36,750 bases of DNA from Actinomycetes bacterium (GTDB taxonomy: Bacteria > Actinomycetota > Actinomycetes > Streptosporangiales > Streptosporangiaceae): NCBI GenBank assembly GCA_021792855.1, contig JAJYTW010000019.1, forward strand, positions 1-36,750. The letters run 5' to 3'. This document shows positions 25,328 to 33,334 of the stretch, piece after piece. How positions within the stretch are numbered: the first letter of the stretch is position 1; every line of letters starts with the position of its first letter. The notes beneath the pieces were generated by a model, which was not told where the DNA came from, made no database searches, and was given only the letters and a program-made list of their open reading frames with translations. The position numbers and the translations under genes are program-made.

Positions 25328-25597
25328 CTACTGATCCCTACCCACGCGACGCCGGTTTTCACTCGCGGCGTCGCCCACTAGCCGGTCCAGTCGCCGGGCG
25401 CACCGGTCGGCGCTGGCACCGGGAATTTTCAATGACGCGCAGATCGCCATGAAGCGCAGATGAAGCCGAATTCGCGCATCGGGATCGATGTCGATCTCGG
25501 CCAGCATCCGGTGCACGTCGCGCAACCGGGCGGCCATCACGGCATCCGCGGTCGCCTCGGGTTCCCGCCGGTCTCCGGCCGGATCGCGCGCTGTCAT
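25328..25597 (-). CDS. Small helical protein of unknown function
   Basis: 89 aa from ATG 25597; a weak GAGAG lies upstream. The core (residues about 20-75) looks all-helical: ARLRDVHRMLAEIDIDPDAR, then RLHLRFMAICASLKIPGASA, then an RRLDRL helix. The protein has a charged C-terminus, no membrane segment and no signal peptide. I do not recognise the family. It stands alone between hup and the transhydrogenase operon on the minus strand. Coding is supported by GC3 and sensible composition, but this remains a prediction. Confidence 0.6.
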   Translation of the reverse strand: MTARDPAGDRREPEATADAVMAARLRDVHRMLAEIDIDPDARIRLHLRFMAICASLKIPGASADRCARRLDRLVGDAASENRRRVGRDQ

Positions 25598-25906
25598 CTC
25601 TGCTACTCTCGCAAACCCGCCCGGGCCGGCCGGCACCGACTCCGCCCGGCGAGGACGCGGCCGTCCGGATCGACCGGGCCGGCCGGCACCGGCATCTGGC
25701 GCGGTTACGCCGGAAACCGGATGATCGGCAGGGACCTTTGCCCGGCCGAAGACAGCCCAAAGTCCTTACGCCGCCGTCCGGCATCGGCGAGAGAATCTGC
25801 CTGACGGGTATGGTCCATAATTGGGAAACTGTGCTGGCTGGCCCCGCCCGGCCGGGGCCACGCCCATGCCGATGTCACGCGAGCCCGCCGGAGTGAGGTT
25901 GCCCCC
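25598..25906. other. Intergenic region upstream of pntAA
   Basis: About 310 bp between divergent genes. It contains an 18-bp perfect direct repeat (25621-25638 and 25674-25691) and a hairpin with 8-bp arms (25839-25846/25853-25860) about 45 bp before pntAA. A TATGGT and a CATAAT hexamer near 25809-25820 could serve as -10 sites, but no matching -35 was found. No gene was seen. Confidence 0.45.
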
Positions 25907-27043
25907 ATGAAGGTTGCCGTAGTCAGGGAGACCGGCCCGAGCGAGCGTCGCGTGGCGCTCGTCCCCGAGGCGGTCGCCAAGCTGCGATCCGCAGGTCACG
26001 AGGTTCTGGTCGAATCCGGGGCCGGGGAGGGCGCCTTCCTGCCCGACGACGCCTACTCCGAGGCCGGCGCGACGGTGGTGGCAGCCGATCAGCTAGCGGA
26101 GGCGGACGCCATCTTGATGGTCGGCCGGCCCGATGCCAGCCTCATCAGCAGGCTGCGGCCGGGCCAGGCGATCTTCGGCCTGCTCGCGCCGCTCACCGAT
26201 CCGGCGCTGGTCGCCCAGCTTGCCGAGGCCGGAGCGACCGTGGTCAGCCTGGACCTGATCCCGCGCACGCTGTCCCGCGCCCAGCCGATGGACGCGCTGA
26301 CCTCGCAGGCCAATATCGCCGGCTACAAGGCCGTGCTGCTCGCGGCCGCGGAGTTCGGCCGGTTCTTCCCGCTGCTGATCACCGCCGCCGGGACCGCCAG
26401 GCCCGCCAAGGTGCTGATCCTGGGCACCGGTGTCGCCGGACTGCAGGCCATCGGCACCGCGCGGCGGCTCGGGGCCGTGGTGAGCGCCTATGACGTCCGG
26501 CCGGAGACCAAGACCGAGGTCGAGTCGCTCGGCGGCACGTTCATCGAGCTGACCTCGGTCAGCTCGGCGGCCGGGACCGGCGGCTATGCCCGGGCCCTGA
26601 CCGAGGAAGAACGCGACGCCCAGCAGGCCGAGCTCGCCGGCCACATCGCCAGGCACGACGTCGTGATCACCACGGCCCAGGTGCCCGGCCGCAGGCCGCC
26701 GGTGCTGGTCACCGGCGACGCGCTGAAGTCGATGGCACCCGGCTCGGTGCTGGTCGACATGGGCGCGAGCGCGCTCGGCGGCAACGTCGAGGGCTCGGTG
26801 GCCGGCCAGACGATCGTGACCGAGAACGGCGTCACCATCATCGGCGCTGAGAACCTGCCGTCGACCATGGCGGCGGCCGCGTCCACGATGTACGCGCGCA
26901 ACATCAGCTCGCTGCTGACCTACATGGTCAGCGACGGCGCCTTCACCGTGAACCTAGACGACGACCTGGTCGCCGGGGTGGTCGTGGCGCACGGCGGCGC
27001 CGTGGTGCACCCGGCCCTGGCGAACCAGCCCGCGGGCGACTGA
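25907..27043 (+). CDS. pntAA: NAD(P) transhydrogenase subunit alpha 1 (NAD-binding domain I)
   Basis: Peripheral, NAD(H)-binding part of the proton-translocating transhydrogenase, which drives NADPH formation with the proton gradient. 378 aa from ATG 25907, with GGAGTGAGG upstream. Motifs: KVAVVRETGPSERRVALVPE at the N-terminus, the Gln-rich loop region DALTSQANIAGYKAVLLAA, the NAD-binding VLILGTGVAGLQAIGTARRL and DMGASALGGNVEGS. It lacks the membrane part, which is the separate next gene, as in other actinobacteria and alpha-proteobacteria with three-subunit enzymes. Confidence 0.96.
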   Translation: MKVAVVRETGPSERRVALVPEAVAKLRSAGHEVLVESGAGEGAFLPDDAYSEAGATVVAADQLAEADAILMVGRPDASLISRLRPGQAIFGLLAPLTDPALVAQLAEAGATVVSLDLIPRTLSRAQPMDALTSQANIAGYKAVLLAAAEFGRFFPLLITAAGTARPAKVLILGTGVAGLQAIGTARRLGAVVSAYDVRPETKTEVESLGGTFIELTSVSSAAGTGGYARALTEEERDAQQAELAGHIARHDVVITTAQVPGRRPPVLVTGDALKSMAPGSVLVDMGASALGGNVEGSVAGQTIVTENGVTIIGAENLPSTMAAAASTMYARNISSLLTYMVSDGAFTVNLDDDLVAGVVVAHGGAVVHPALANQPAGD

Positions 27044-27057
27044 GCAAGGGAACCTCC

Positions 27058-27375
27058 ATGCTGCTGACAGACTTCATCATCTTCGTGCTCAGCCTGTGGG
27101 TGGGCTTCGAGGTCATCAGCAAGGTGCCAGCCACCTTGCACACGCCGCTGATGTCAGCGGCCAACGCGATCCACGGCATCGTGCTGGCGGGAGCGATGCT
27201 GGTCGTGGCCCAGTCGAACAACGTCGCCGGGTACATCATCGGGTTCGTCGCGATGGTGTTCGCCGGGATGAACGTGGTCGGCGGCTACGCGGTGACCGAG
27301 CGGATGCTCAAGATGTTCAAGCGGCGGCCGGCACCGGCCGCCGATCCGAGCGCGAACGGTAAGGCATCGGCATGA
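27058..27375 (+). CDS. pntAB: NAD(P) transhydrogenase subunit alpha 2 (membrane)
   Basis: 105-aa membrane subunit contributing part of the proton channel (domain II). Starts at ATG 27058, 14 bp after pntAA. About four hydrophobic segments: residues 3-20, 33-52, 56-77 with GYIIGFVAMVFAGMNVVGGY, and a short one before the basic tail KRRP. The stop overlaps the pntB start as ATGA, so the two membrane subunits are likely made in equal amounts. Confidence 0.95.
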   Translation: MLLTDFIIFVLSLWVGFEVISKVPATLHTPLMSAANAIHGIVLAGAMLVVAQSNNVAGYIIGFVAMVFAGMNVVGGYAVTERMLKMFKRRPAPAADPSANGKASA

Positions 27376-28778
27376 CCGGCACGTTCAACACCATCATCCA
27401 GCTCATCTACCTCGCGGCTGCCTCCTGCTTCGTGCTCGGCCTGCACCTGATGAACACCCCGGCCACCGCCCGGCGCGGCAACCAGGTCTCCACCGCCGGG
27501 ATGGTGGCGGCGATCGCCGCCACCTTCGCCCTGGTCATCCACGACAACCTGATCAGCGTGACCGGCTGGATCGTGCTGCTGGCCGGCGGCCTGATCGGTG
27601 CGGGCATCGGCCTGTACATGGCCCGGTCGGTGAAGATGACCGCGATGCCGCAACTGGTCAGCGTTTTCAACGCGGTCGGCGGCGGCGCGGCCGCGCTGGT
27701 CGCGGTCTCCGACTACATGTCGGCCGGATCGCACATCGCGGCCGCGACCTCGATCACCACCCTGCTCGACGTGATCATCGGATCGGTCACCTTCTCCGGA
27801 TCGGTGATCGCGGCCGGGAAACTACAAGGCCTGATCACCTCCGCACCGGTCTCGTTCCCGGGCGCGCGGGTCGTCAACGTGCTGCTCGCGGCGGTTGCCG
27901 TCGGCGTGGGCATCTACATCATCGTCTCGCCGAGCATGATCGGCCTGATCGTGGTGATCATCGCCGCTCTGGTCTTCGGCATCTCGATGGTGATGCCGAT
28001 CGGCGGCGCGGACATGCCGGTCGTGATCTCCCTGCTGAACGCGTTCACCGGCACCGCGGTGGCGATGGCCGGGTTCGTCATCAACAACACCGGCCTGATC
28101 ATCGCGGGCGCCCTGGTCGGCGCCTCCGGCGGAATCCTCACCAAGCTGATGGCCGACGCGATGAACCGCTCGATCGGCAACATCATGCTGGGCGGGTTCG
28201 GGTCAGGCGACACCGCGGCCGCGGTGGTCGGCGCCGAGGGCGCCAGCGTTCAGTCGATCGCCGCGGACGACGCCGCGATCCAGCTTGCCTACGCCAGCAA
28301 GGTGATCATCGTCCCCGGTTACGGCCTGGCCGCCGCCCAGGCGCAGCACGAGGTGGCGGCACTGGCCGATCTGCTCGAGTCCCGCGGCGTGGACGTGAGC
28401 TACGCGATCCACCCGGTGGCGGGCCGGATGCCCGGCCACATGAACGTGCTGCTGGCCGAGGCCAACGTGCCGTATCCGCTGCTGAAGGAGATGGACGAGG
28501 TCAACCCGGAGTTCGCCAGGACCGACGTGGCCCTGGTGATCGGCGCCAACGACGTCACCAACCCGGCGGCGCGGCGGCCGGGCACGGCGATCTCGGGCAT
28601 GCCGATCCTGGATGTGGACGCGGCCAAGTCGGTGATCGTGATCAAGCGGTCGATGGGCCACGGCTACGCCGGAATCGACAACGAGCTTTATACCAACCCG
28701 AAGACGTCCATGTTCTTCGCCGATGCGAAGAAGGGCCTGGCGCAACTCGCGGCGTCGGTCAAGACGCTGGTCGGGTAG
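27372..28778 (+). CDS. pntB: NAD(P) transhydrogenase subunit beta
   Basis: 468 aa: the rest of the proton channel (about nine membrane segments to residue about 260) followed by the NADP(H)-binding domain III. Domain III shows IVPGYGLAAAQAQHEVA, the HPVAGRMPGHMNVLLAEA loop, VIGANDVTNPAA and RSMGHGYAGIDN, the conserved nucleotide-binding segments. ATG 27372 overlaps the pntAB stop. The operon ends at a strong hairpin (28810-28847). Confidence 0.97.
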   Translation: MTGTFNTIIQLIYLAAASCFVLGLHLMNTPATARRGNQVSTAGMVAAIAATFALVIHDNLISVTGWIVLLAGGLIGAGIGLYMARSVKMTAMPQLVSVFNAVGGGAAALVAVSDYMSAGSHIAAATSITTLLDVIIGSVTFSGSVIAAGKLQGLITSAPVSFPGARVVNVLLAAVAVGVGIYIIVSPSMIGLIVVIIAALVFGISMVMPIGGADMPVVISLLNAFTGTAVAMAGFVINNTGLIIAGALVGASGGILTKLMADAMNRSIGNIMLGGFGSGDTAAAVVGAEGASVQSIAADDAAIQLAYASKVIIVPGYGLAAAQAQHEVAALADLLESRGVDVSYAIHPVAGRMPGHMNVLLAEANVPYPLLKEMDEVNPEFARTDVALVIGANDVTNPAARRPGTAISGMPILDVDAAKSVIVIKRSMGHGYAGIDNELYTNPKTSMFFADAKKGLAQLAASVKTLVG

Positions 28779-28809
28779 GCACGGCGGGCGGCGTCGCCGC
28801 CTGGTCTCC

Positions 28810-28847
28810 CGCTGGCCCGGGCCGGCCTTCGCCGGCCCGGGCCAGCG
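28810..28847. terminator. Bidirectional terminator between pntB and the AhpD-like gene
   Basis: Perfect 17-bp stem, arms at 28810-28826 and 28831-28847, with a CTTC tetraloop. It lies between the convergent pntB and carboxymuconolactone decarboxylase-like gene. One of the strongest hairpins in the window. Confidence 0.92.
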
Positions 28848-28869
28848 GCGCGTTCCGACTGGTTGCGAC

Positions 28870-29238
28870 TCAGCCCTGGCCGGGCGGGGCGTCCTGCCGC
28901 GGCGCTGCGAACTCCCGGAAGGCGTCGAACGCCCGCGGCCCCCACACCGTCCCAGGCCCGCCGTTCATCATGATCGCCACGCCCAGGGCCTCGGCGACCT
29001 CCTGCTCGGTCGCGCCCTTGCGGGCCGCTCCCCGGGCGTGCGAGGCCACGCACCCGTCGCATTCCCTGGTGACCGCGATCGCCAGCGCGATCAGTTCCTT
29101 CATGGCGGCGGACAGCGCGCCGTCGCCCATGGCGCCGGATGACATCCGGACGTACCCCGAGTAGACCTCCGGGATGTGGGCCCGCAGTTCGCGGCCGGAG
29201 GCGTTGAGATCGGCAAGCAGTTCGTGCGCGTCATGCAT
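28870..29238 (-). CDS. Carboxymuconolactone decarboxylase / AhpD-like protein
   Basis: 122 aa from ATG 29238, with a GGGGGAG site upstream. A small all-helical protein of the CMD/AhpD family. The redox motif C60-x2-C63-x3-H67 (RECDGCVASH) fits an AhpD-like peroxidase or thiol-disulfide activity rather than a true decarboxylase. The gene lies downstream of the MMPL gene on the same strand, but a hairpin at 29273-29295 separates them. The substrate is unknown; a role in oxidative or electrophile stress is inference. Confidence 0.9.
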   Translation of the reverse strand: MHDAHELLADLNASGRELRAHIPEVYSGYVRMSSGAMGDGALSAAMKELIALAIAVTRECDGCVASHARGAARKGATEQEVAEALGVAIMMNGGPGTVWGPRAFDAFREFAAPRQDAPPGQG

Positions 29239-29272
29239 GGCCTGGCAGCACTCCCCCTGGTCTGGTCACCCG

Positions 29273-29295
29273 CGCCGCGCCGTCCGGGCGCGGCG
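29273..29295 (-). terminator. Hairpin after the MMPL gene
   Basis: 9-bp perfect stem CGCCGCGCC (29273-29281)/GGCGCGGCG (29287-29295) with a 5-nt loop, 32 bp downstream of the MMPL stop and upstream of the AhpD-like start. It may attenuate or end transcription from the transporter gene. Confidence 0.6.
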
Positions 29296-29327
29296 GCTCA
29301 ATTCTCGCAGATCCGGGTCCGGGCCGG

Positions 29328-31511
29328 TCAGGCGTGGATCCGGGGCACGGCCCGGTCCAGCCAGGACGGCATCCACCAGGCCGCCCGGCCGAGCAGGTTC
29401 ATCACCGCGGGGACCAGCAGCAGTCGGACGATCACGGCGTCGATCAGCACGCTCACCGCCAGGCCGACGGCCAGCATCTTGATCACCACATCGGTGGATC
29501 CCACGAAGGCGATGAATACGCTGGCCATGATCAGCGCGGCGCAGGTGATCACCCGGCCGCTGTCGGCGAGTCCGGAGGCGACCGCACCGGCCGCGTCCGC
29601 GGTCGTGTCCCACGCCTCCTTGACCCGGGAGAGCAGGAAGATCTCGTAGTCCATCGACAGCCCGAAGACGATCGCGAACATCATCATCGGCACGTAGGAC
29701 TCGATCGGCACATTCTCGCTGACCCCGATCAGGCTACGGCCCCAGCCCCACTGGAACACCGCGACCACCACGCCGTAGGCGGCCCCGATGCTCAGCAGGT
29801 TCAGCACCGCCGCCTTGACCGCGAGCAGTGGGCTCCGGAAGGCGCTCAGGATCAGCAGGAACGCGGTCGCGACCACGACCGCGATGATGATCGGCAGCCG
29901 CGCGCTCATGGTGTCGCTGAACTGCACGTACGCGGCGGTCTGCCCGGTCACGTAGCCCTTGGCGCCGGTGCCCTTCAGCGCGTCGGGCAGGGTCTGGTTC
30001 ACCAGCGTGTGCACCAGGTTCGTGGTGGCCGCGTTCTGCGGGCCGGTGGCGGGCACCACGGTGCCGACCAGCAGGGCCTGGTTGGCGGTCGGGTGCAGCG
30101 GGGAGACGTGCGCCACGTTGGGCACCGTCGCCAGGCGGCCGGCCACCGTGGTGGCGATCGCGCTCGGCGGACTGCTGGCGTGCCGGACGTCGATCACCAC
30201 GGTGAGCGGCCCGTTCGCGCCGGGGCCGAAGGCGCTGGCGATCTGGTCGTAGGCCACCTTGTCGGTGTAGCTGTGCGGATCGGCGCCGTCGCCGACGTGG
30301 CCAAGCCTGATCGAGGCCAGCGGGATCGCCAGCACGACCAGCACGCCGACCCCGGCGAGCAGGAACAGCCAGGGCAGCCGTCCGGCCAGGCGGGCGTAGC
30401 GCTGCCAGCCGTCGCCGGTCCCGCTGCTCTCCGAGACCGGCTTGCGCACATGCCACCGATCGATCCGGCGGCCTGCCAGGGCCAGGCCGGCCGGGACCAG
30501 CGTGATCGCGCCCGCCGCGGCGGTGACCACGCCGAAGACGGCGGCGAGGCCAAGCTGGCCGATGAATGTGATGCCGGAGGCGTACAGGCCGAGCATCGCG
30601 ACCGAGACCGTGCTAGCGGCGACCAGCACCGCGCTGCCGCTGGTCGCCACCGAATGCCCGGCCGCGGTCACCGGGTCGATCCCGTCGGCGATCAGCCTGC
30701 GGAACCTGGTGGTCAGGAACAGCGCGTAGTCGATCCCGACGCCCAGGCCGATCATCACGGCCAGGGTCGGCGCGGACGTCCCGAACGTGATGACGGCCGC
30801 GACCAGGCCGAGCAGGCTGATCGCGATGCCGACGCTGATCAGCGCGGTGAGCAACGGCATGATCGCGGCGAGCACGCTGCCGAACCCGATCAGCAGCACG
30901 ATCAGCGCGACCGCGAAGCCGATCGCCTCGGACTTTCGGTCGGTCGGCTTGGGCCTGGTCAGCTGGTCAAGCCCGCCGCCGTAGTTGACGCTCAGCCCGG
31001 CCTTGCGCATCGGCGCGGTGGCGCGGTCCAGGCTGGCGAGGTAGCCGCTGCCGAGCGTCTTGGGGTTCTGGGTGAACTGCACCGAGATGTAGGCGGTCCG
31101 GCCGTCGGCCGACAGCGCCGGGGATCCCGGCGCGAGCGGGTCGGAGGCCGACAGCACGTGCGGGAGCCTGGTCAGCGCCGCCACGGACTGGCCGACGGCG
31201 GCCTGCCGGGCGGCCACGGTGCCGACCGGGGCGTGCAGCACCACCAGGCCGCCGTACCCGGATGCGGCCGGGTCGTTCGCCGTCAGCAGGTTGGCCCCGA
31301 CCTGGGCCTGAGTGCTCGGCAGGCTGATGTTGTCGGAGTACGTGCCCCCGTACAGGTGCTGGCCGATGAACAGCGCCACCAGCACGACCAGCCACGAGAC
31401 GATCACGGTGACCGGGTGCCTGGCCGCGCCGACCCCGATCCGGCGCAGTCCGCGCGGGGGTTCCTCGGCCAGTGCCGGGCCGCCAGAGACGCTCGTCGCG
31501 GAGGATGACAT
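29328..31511 (-). CDS. MMPL-family RND-type transporter
   Basis: 727-aa inner-membrane efflux or lipid exporter of the MmpL type. ATG 31511 has GGAG 5-6 nt upstream. Layout: one membrane segment (about 36-54), a periplasmic domain, five segments, a second periplasmic domain, then six more. The proton-relay motifs GLGVGIDYALFLTTRFRR and GLSMDYEIFLLSRVKEAW sit in the two repeats at symmetrical positions. It is divergent from tetR, with operator-like dyads over its promoter. In that arrangement TetR represses the exporter until its cargo or an inducer appears. Drug versus lipid cargo cannot be told. Confidence 0.95.
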   Translation of the reverse strand: MSSSATSVSGGPALAEEPPRGLRRIGVGAARHPVTVIVSWLVVLVALFIGQHLYGGTYSDNISLPSTQAQVGANLLTANDPAASGYGGLVVLHAPVGTVAARQAAVGQSVAALTRLPHVLSASDPLAPGSPALSADGRTAYISVQFTQNPKTLGSGYLASLDRATAPMRKAGLSVNYGGGLDQLTRPKPTDRKSEAIGFAVALIVLLIGFGSVLAAIMPLLTALISVGIAISLLGLVAAVITFGTSAPTLAVMIGLGVGIDYALFLTTRFRRLIADGIDPVTAAGHSVATSGSAVLVAASTVSVAMLGLYASGITFIGQLGLAAVFGVVTAAAGAITLVPAGLALAGRRIDRWHVRKPVSESSGTGDGWQRYARLAGRLPWLFLLAGVGVLVVLAIPLASIRLGHVGDGADPHSYTDKVAYDQIASAFGPGANGPLTVVIDVRHASSPPSAIATTVAGRLATVPNVAHVSPLHPTANQALLVGTVVPATGPQNAATTNLVHTLVNQTLPDALKGTGAKGYVTGQTAAYVQFSDTMSARLPIIIAVVVATAFLLILSAFRSPLLAVKAAVLNLLSIGAAYGVVVAVFQWGWGRSLIGVSENVPIESYVPMMMFAIVFGLSMDYEIFLLSRVKEAWDTTADAAGAVASGLADSGRVITCAALIMASVFIAFVGSTDVVIKMLAVGLAVSVLIDAVIVRLLLVPAVMNLLGRAAWWMPSWLDRAVPRIHA

Positions 31512-31527
31512 CGCCGCTCCATCTTTG

Positions 31528-31549
31528 TGGCAGAACTGACAGTTCGCCA
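31528..31549. promoter_or_regulatory. Operator A, predicted TetR site next to the MMPL -10
   Basis: Near-perfect dyad: TGGC..AACTG-A-CAGTT.GCCA, with a perfect 11-bp core (31534-31544). It starts at the MMPL -10 and covers the likely transcription start. It shares half-site composition with operator B. Confidence 0.6.
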
Positions 31550-31577
31550 CCGTAGCCCCCGGCGGCAAATATGGCAA
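31549..31577 (-). promoter_or_regulatory. Candidate MMPL promoter
   Basis: Minus strand: TTGCCA (-35, 31572-31577), 17-bp spacer, TACGGT (-10, TANNNT type, 31549-31554). It is flanked by the two operator-like dyads, so a bound repressor would block both -35 and start site. Confidence 0.5.
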
Positions 31578-31592
31578 CTCTGCCAGTTGACA
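31572..31592. promoter_or_regulatory. Operator B, second predicted TetR site over the MMPL -35
   Basis: Dyad TGGCAACT-CTGCC-AGTTGACA: seven of eight arm positions are complementary, with inner CAACT/AGTTG perfect. It covers the MMPL -35 and lies about 37 bp upstream of the tetR start. The same AACT/AGTT plus GGC/GCC half-sites occur in operator A. Confidence 0.6.
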
Positions 31593-31615
31593 TAGCTGCC
31601 AAACAGGTTCTTCCC

Positions 31616-31621
31616 TAGAGT
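31616..31621 (+). promoter_or_regulatory. Candidate -10 for leaderless tetR
   Basis: TAGAGT (TANNNT type) ends 7 nt before the tetR ATG at 31629; no Shine-Dalgarno is present. A TTGACA at 31587-31592 lies too far upstream (23 bp) to be a normal -35. The same 7-nt geometry occurs before the gene at 17085. Confidence 0.4.
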
Positions 31622-31628
31622 AGTTCCC

Positions 31629-32393
31629 ATGACAGGCCAGGCCGTACCCGGCCGCCGGGAGCGGAAGAAACAGGAAACCCGGGAGGCGCTGATCGCCGCC
31701 GCCCGGCAACTATTCGCCGAGCAGGGCTTCGCCGCCACTACCGTGCGCGAGATCGCCGATGCGGCGGACGTCGCCGAGCGGACGTTCTTTCGCTACTTCG
31801 ACTCCAAGGAAGACCTGCTGCTGCCCGACCTCTTCGTCCGGTTCCGCGAATTCGAGGCCGCGGTCCGGGCGCGCCCCGCCGCCGAGTCGCCGCTGACGGC
31901 CATCCGCGAGGCGGCGATCGCGGTGTTCGCCCAGCCATCCGCCGCCGTCTTCGGCGCGGTCTCGCCGGGCATCGATCCGCTCGACCCGGCCGTAGCCGCC
32001 CATCTGGCCAGGGCGTTCGTCGAGTCCGAGGACCGGCTTGCCGAGGTGCTGACCGAGCGCCTCGCCGCAACCGGAGGCCAGGTAGGCGCGGCCTCGGCCG
32101 CGACCTGGCCAGACGCCGACTTGTGGGTCGCGGTCACCGCCCGGGCGGCGCTGGCCACCTTCCGCGGCGCCTTCCGGATCCTGCGGTCCAGGCAGGCCGC
32201 CGATGGGCAGCCCAGGGCCGCCGACTTCGCCGCGCTGCTGCGGGCGGGCTTCGCGGTGCTTGAGGCCGGCTGCCCGGCCCCGGGGCCGCGGACCGCCCCG
32301 GAACCGCCGCCCGGGAACCGCCACCGGCCGGGCACCTCCCGGCGGCAGAATGGGGCCAGCAGCCACGGCGCGGGTGAGGAGGGACGTGCGTGA
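31629..32393 (+). CDS. TetR-family transcriptional regulator
   Basis: 254 aa. The N-terminal helix-turn-helix is classic: TREALIAAARQLFAEQGFAA (about 18-37), then TVREIADAADVAERTFFRYFDSKEDLL (the first 20 residues TVREIADAADVAERTFFRYF span the recognition helix). A ligand-binding helical domain follows, with a Pro/Arg-rich tail from about residue 215. It is divergent from MMPL and likely binds operators A and B, autoregulating and repressing the exporter. Its stop overlaps the pirin start as GTGA, so pirin and the methyltransferase are probably under the same control. Confidence 0.95.
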   Translation: MTGQAVPGRRERKKQETREALIAAARQLFAEQGFAATTVREIADAADVAERTFFRYFDSKEDLLLPDLFVRFREFEAAVRARPAAESPLTAIREAAIAVFAQPSAAVFGAVSPGIDPLDPAVAAHLARAFVESEDRLAEVLTERLAATGGQVGAASAATWPDADLWVAVTARAALATFRGAFRILRSRQAADGQPRAADFAALLRAGFAVLEAGCPAPGPRTAPEPPPGNRHRPGTSRRQNGASSHGAGEEGRA

Positions 32394-33334
32394 GCACGCT
32401 TGACGCGGATCTCGACGCGACCGCGCGCCCGGTGACCGACGACGGCCACGAGGTCACGCGGGCACGCGAGGCCGTCGTCGGATCGCTGCCGGTTCGGCGC
32501 CTGCTGCCGCTCCGGCTGCGGCGCAGCGTGGGCGCGTGGTGCTTCATCGACCACTACGGCCCGGCCTCGGTGGACGGCGTGGCCGGCATGGACGTGCCGC
32601 CGCACCCGCACATCGGGCTGCAGACGGTCACCTGGCTGCTGGCCGGGAACGTGCTGCACACCGACAGCCTGGGCAGCGAGCAGCTGATCCGGCCCGGACA
32701 GCTCAACCTGATGACCGCTGGGCGGGGCATCGCGCACGCAGAGGTGTCCCCGGCCGACCACGACCCGCTGCTGCACGGCATCCAGCTCTGGGTCGCGCTG
32801 CCGGACGCCAGCCGCCACGCCGAGCCGGCCTTTGAGCACCACGCCGACCTGCCGACCGCCAGGATCGGCGGCCTCGCGGCGACCGTGCTGGTCGGCTCGC
32901 TTGCCGGGCAGCGCTCGCCGGCCACCGCGTTCTCCCCCATTGTCGGCGCCGAGCTTTCCGCGGCCAGGGACCACGACGGCGAACTGCCGGTCGAGCCGTC
33001 CTTCGAGCACGTGCTCTTCGTCACCGGCGGGCGGGCCCGCGCGGCCGGGACCACGCTCGCGCCGGGCAGCCTGCTGTACCTGCCGGCCGGTCCGGACCGG
33101 GTGCCGCTAACCGCCCCGGCCGGCACCACGCTGATGCTGCTCGGCGGCGAGCCACTGGGCGAGCCGCTGCTGATGTGGTGGAACTTCGTGGCCCGGACCC
33201 CCGCCGAGATCCAGGCCGCGGCTAGCGACTGGCGGGCGGGCAGGTTCGGCGCCGTTGCCGGGTACGCGGGCGAGCCACTGGCCGCCCCGGCGCTCGACCC
33301 AGGCCGGCTGATCGCCCGGGCCAGGCGAGGGTGA
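32390..33334 (+). CDS. Pirin family protein
   Basis: 314 aa from GTG 32390, with a GAGGAGG site in the tetR end. Bicupin iron-binding protein: the N-terminal cupin has the metal-binding DVPPHPHIGLQTVTWLLAG region with two His, and the later HAE motif in GRGIAHAEVSP supplies the remaining ligands. Pirins act as redox-sensitive cofactors or quercetin dioxygenases. The partner here is unknown. It overlaps tetR on one side and the cytosine methyltransferase on the other, both as GTGA. Confidence 0.95.
   Translation: MSTLDADLDATARPVTDDGHEVTRAREAVVGSLPVRRLLPLRLRRSVGAWCFIDHYGPASVDGVAGMDVPPHPHIGLQTVTWLLAGNVLHTDSLGSEQLIRPGQLNLMTAGRGIAHAEVSPADHDPLLHGIQLWVALPDASRHAEPAFEHHADLPTARIGGLAATVLVGSLAGQRSPATAFSPIVGAELSAARDHDGELPVEPSFEHVLFVTGGRARAAGTTLAPGSLLYLPAGPDRVPLTAPAGTTLMLLGGEPLGEPLLMWWNFVARTPAEIQAAASDWRAGRFGAVAGYAGEPLAAPALDPGRLIARARRG

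Noticed and set aside
29334-31508. A 724-codon open frame on the plus strand opposite the MMPL gene
   Set aside because: Composition is His/Asp/Gln/Arg-rich with no domain; it is a stop-free antisense frame created by high GC. The MMPL frame shows all family motifs.
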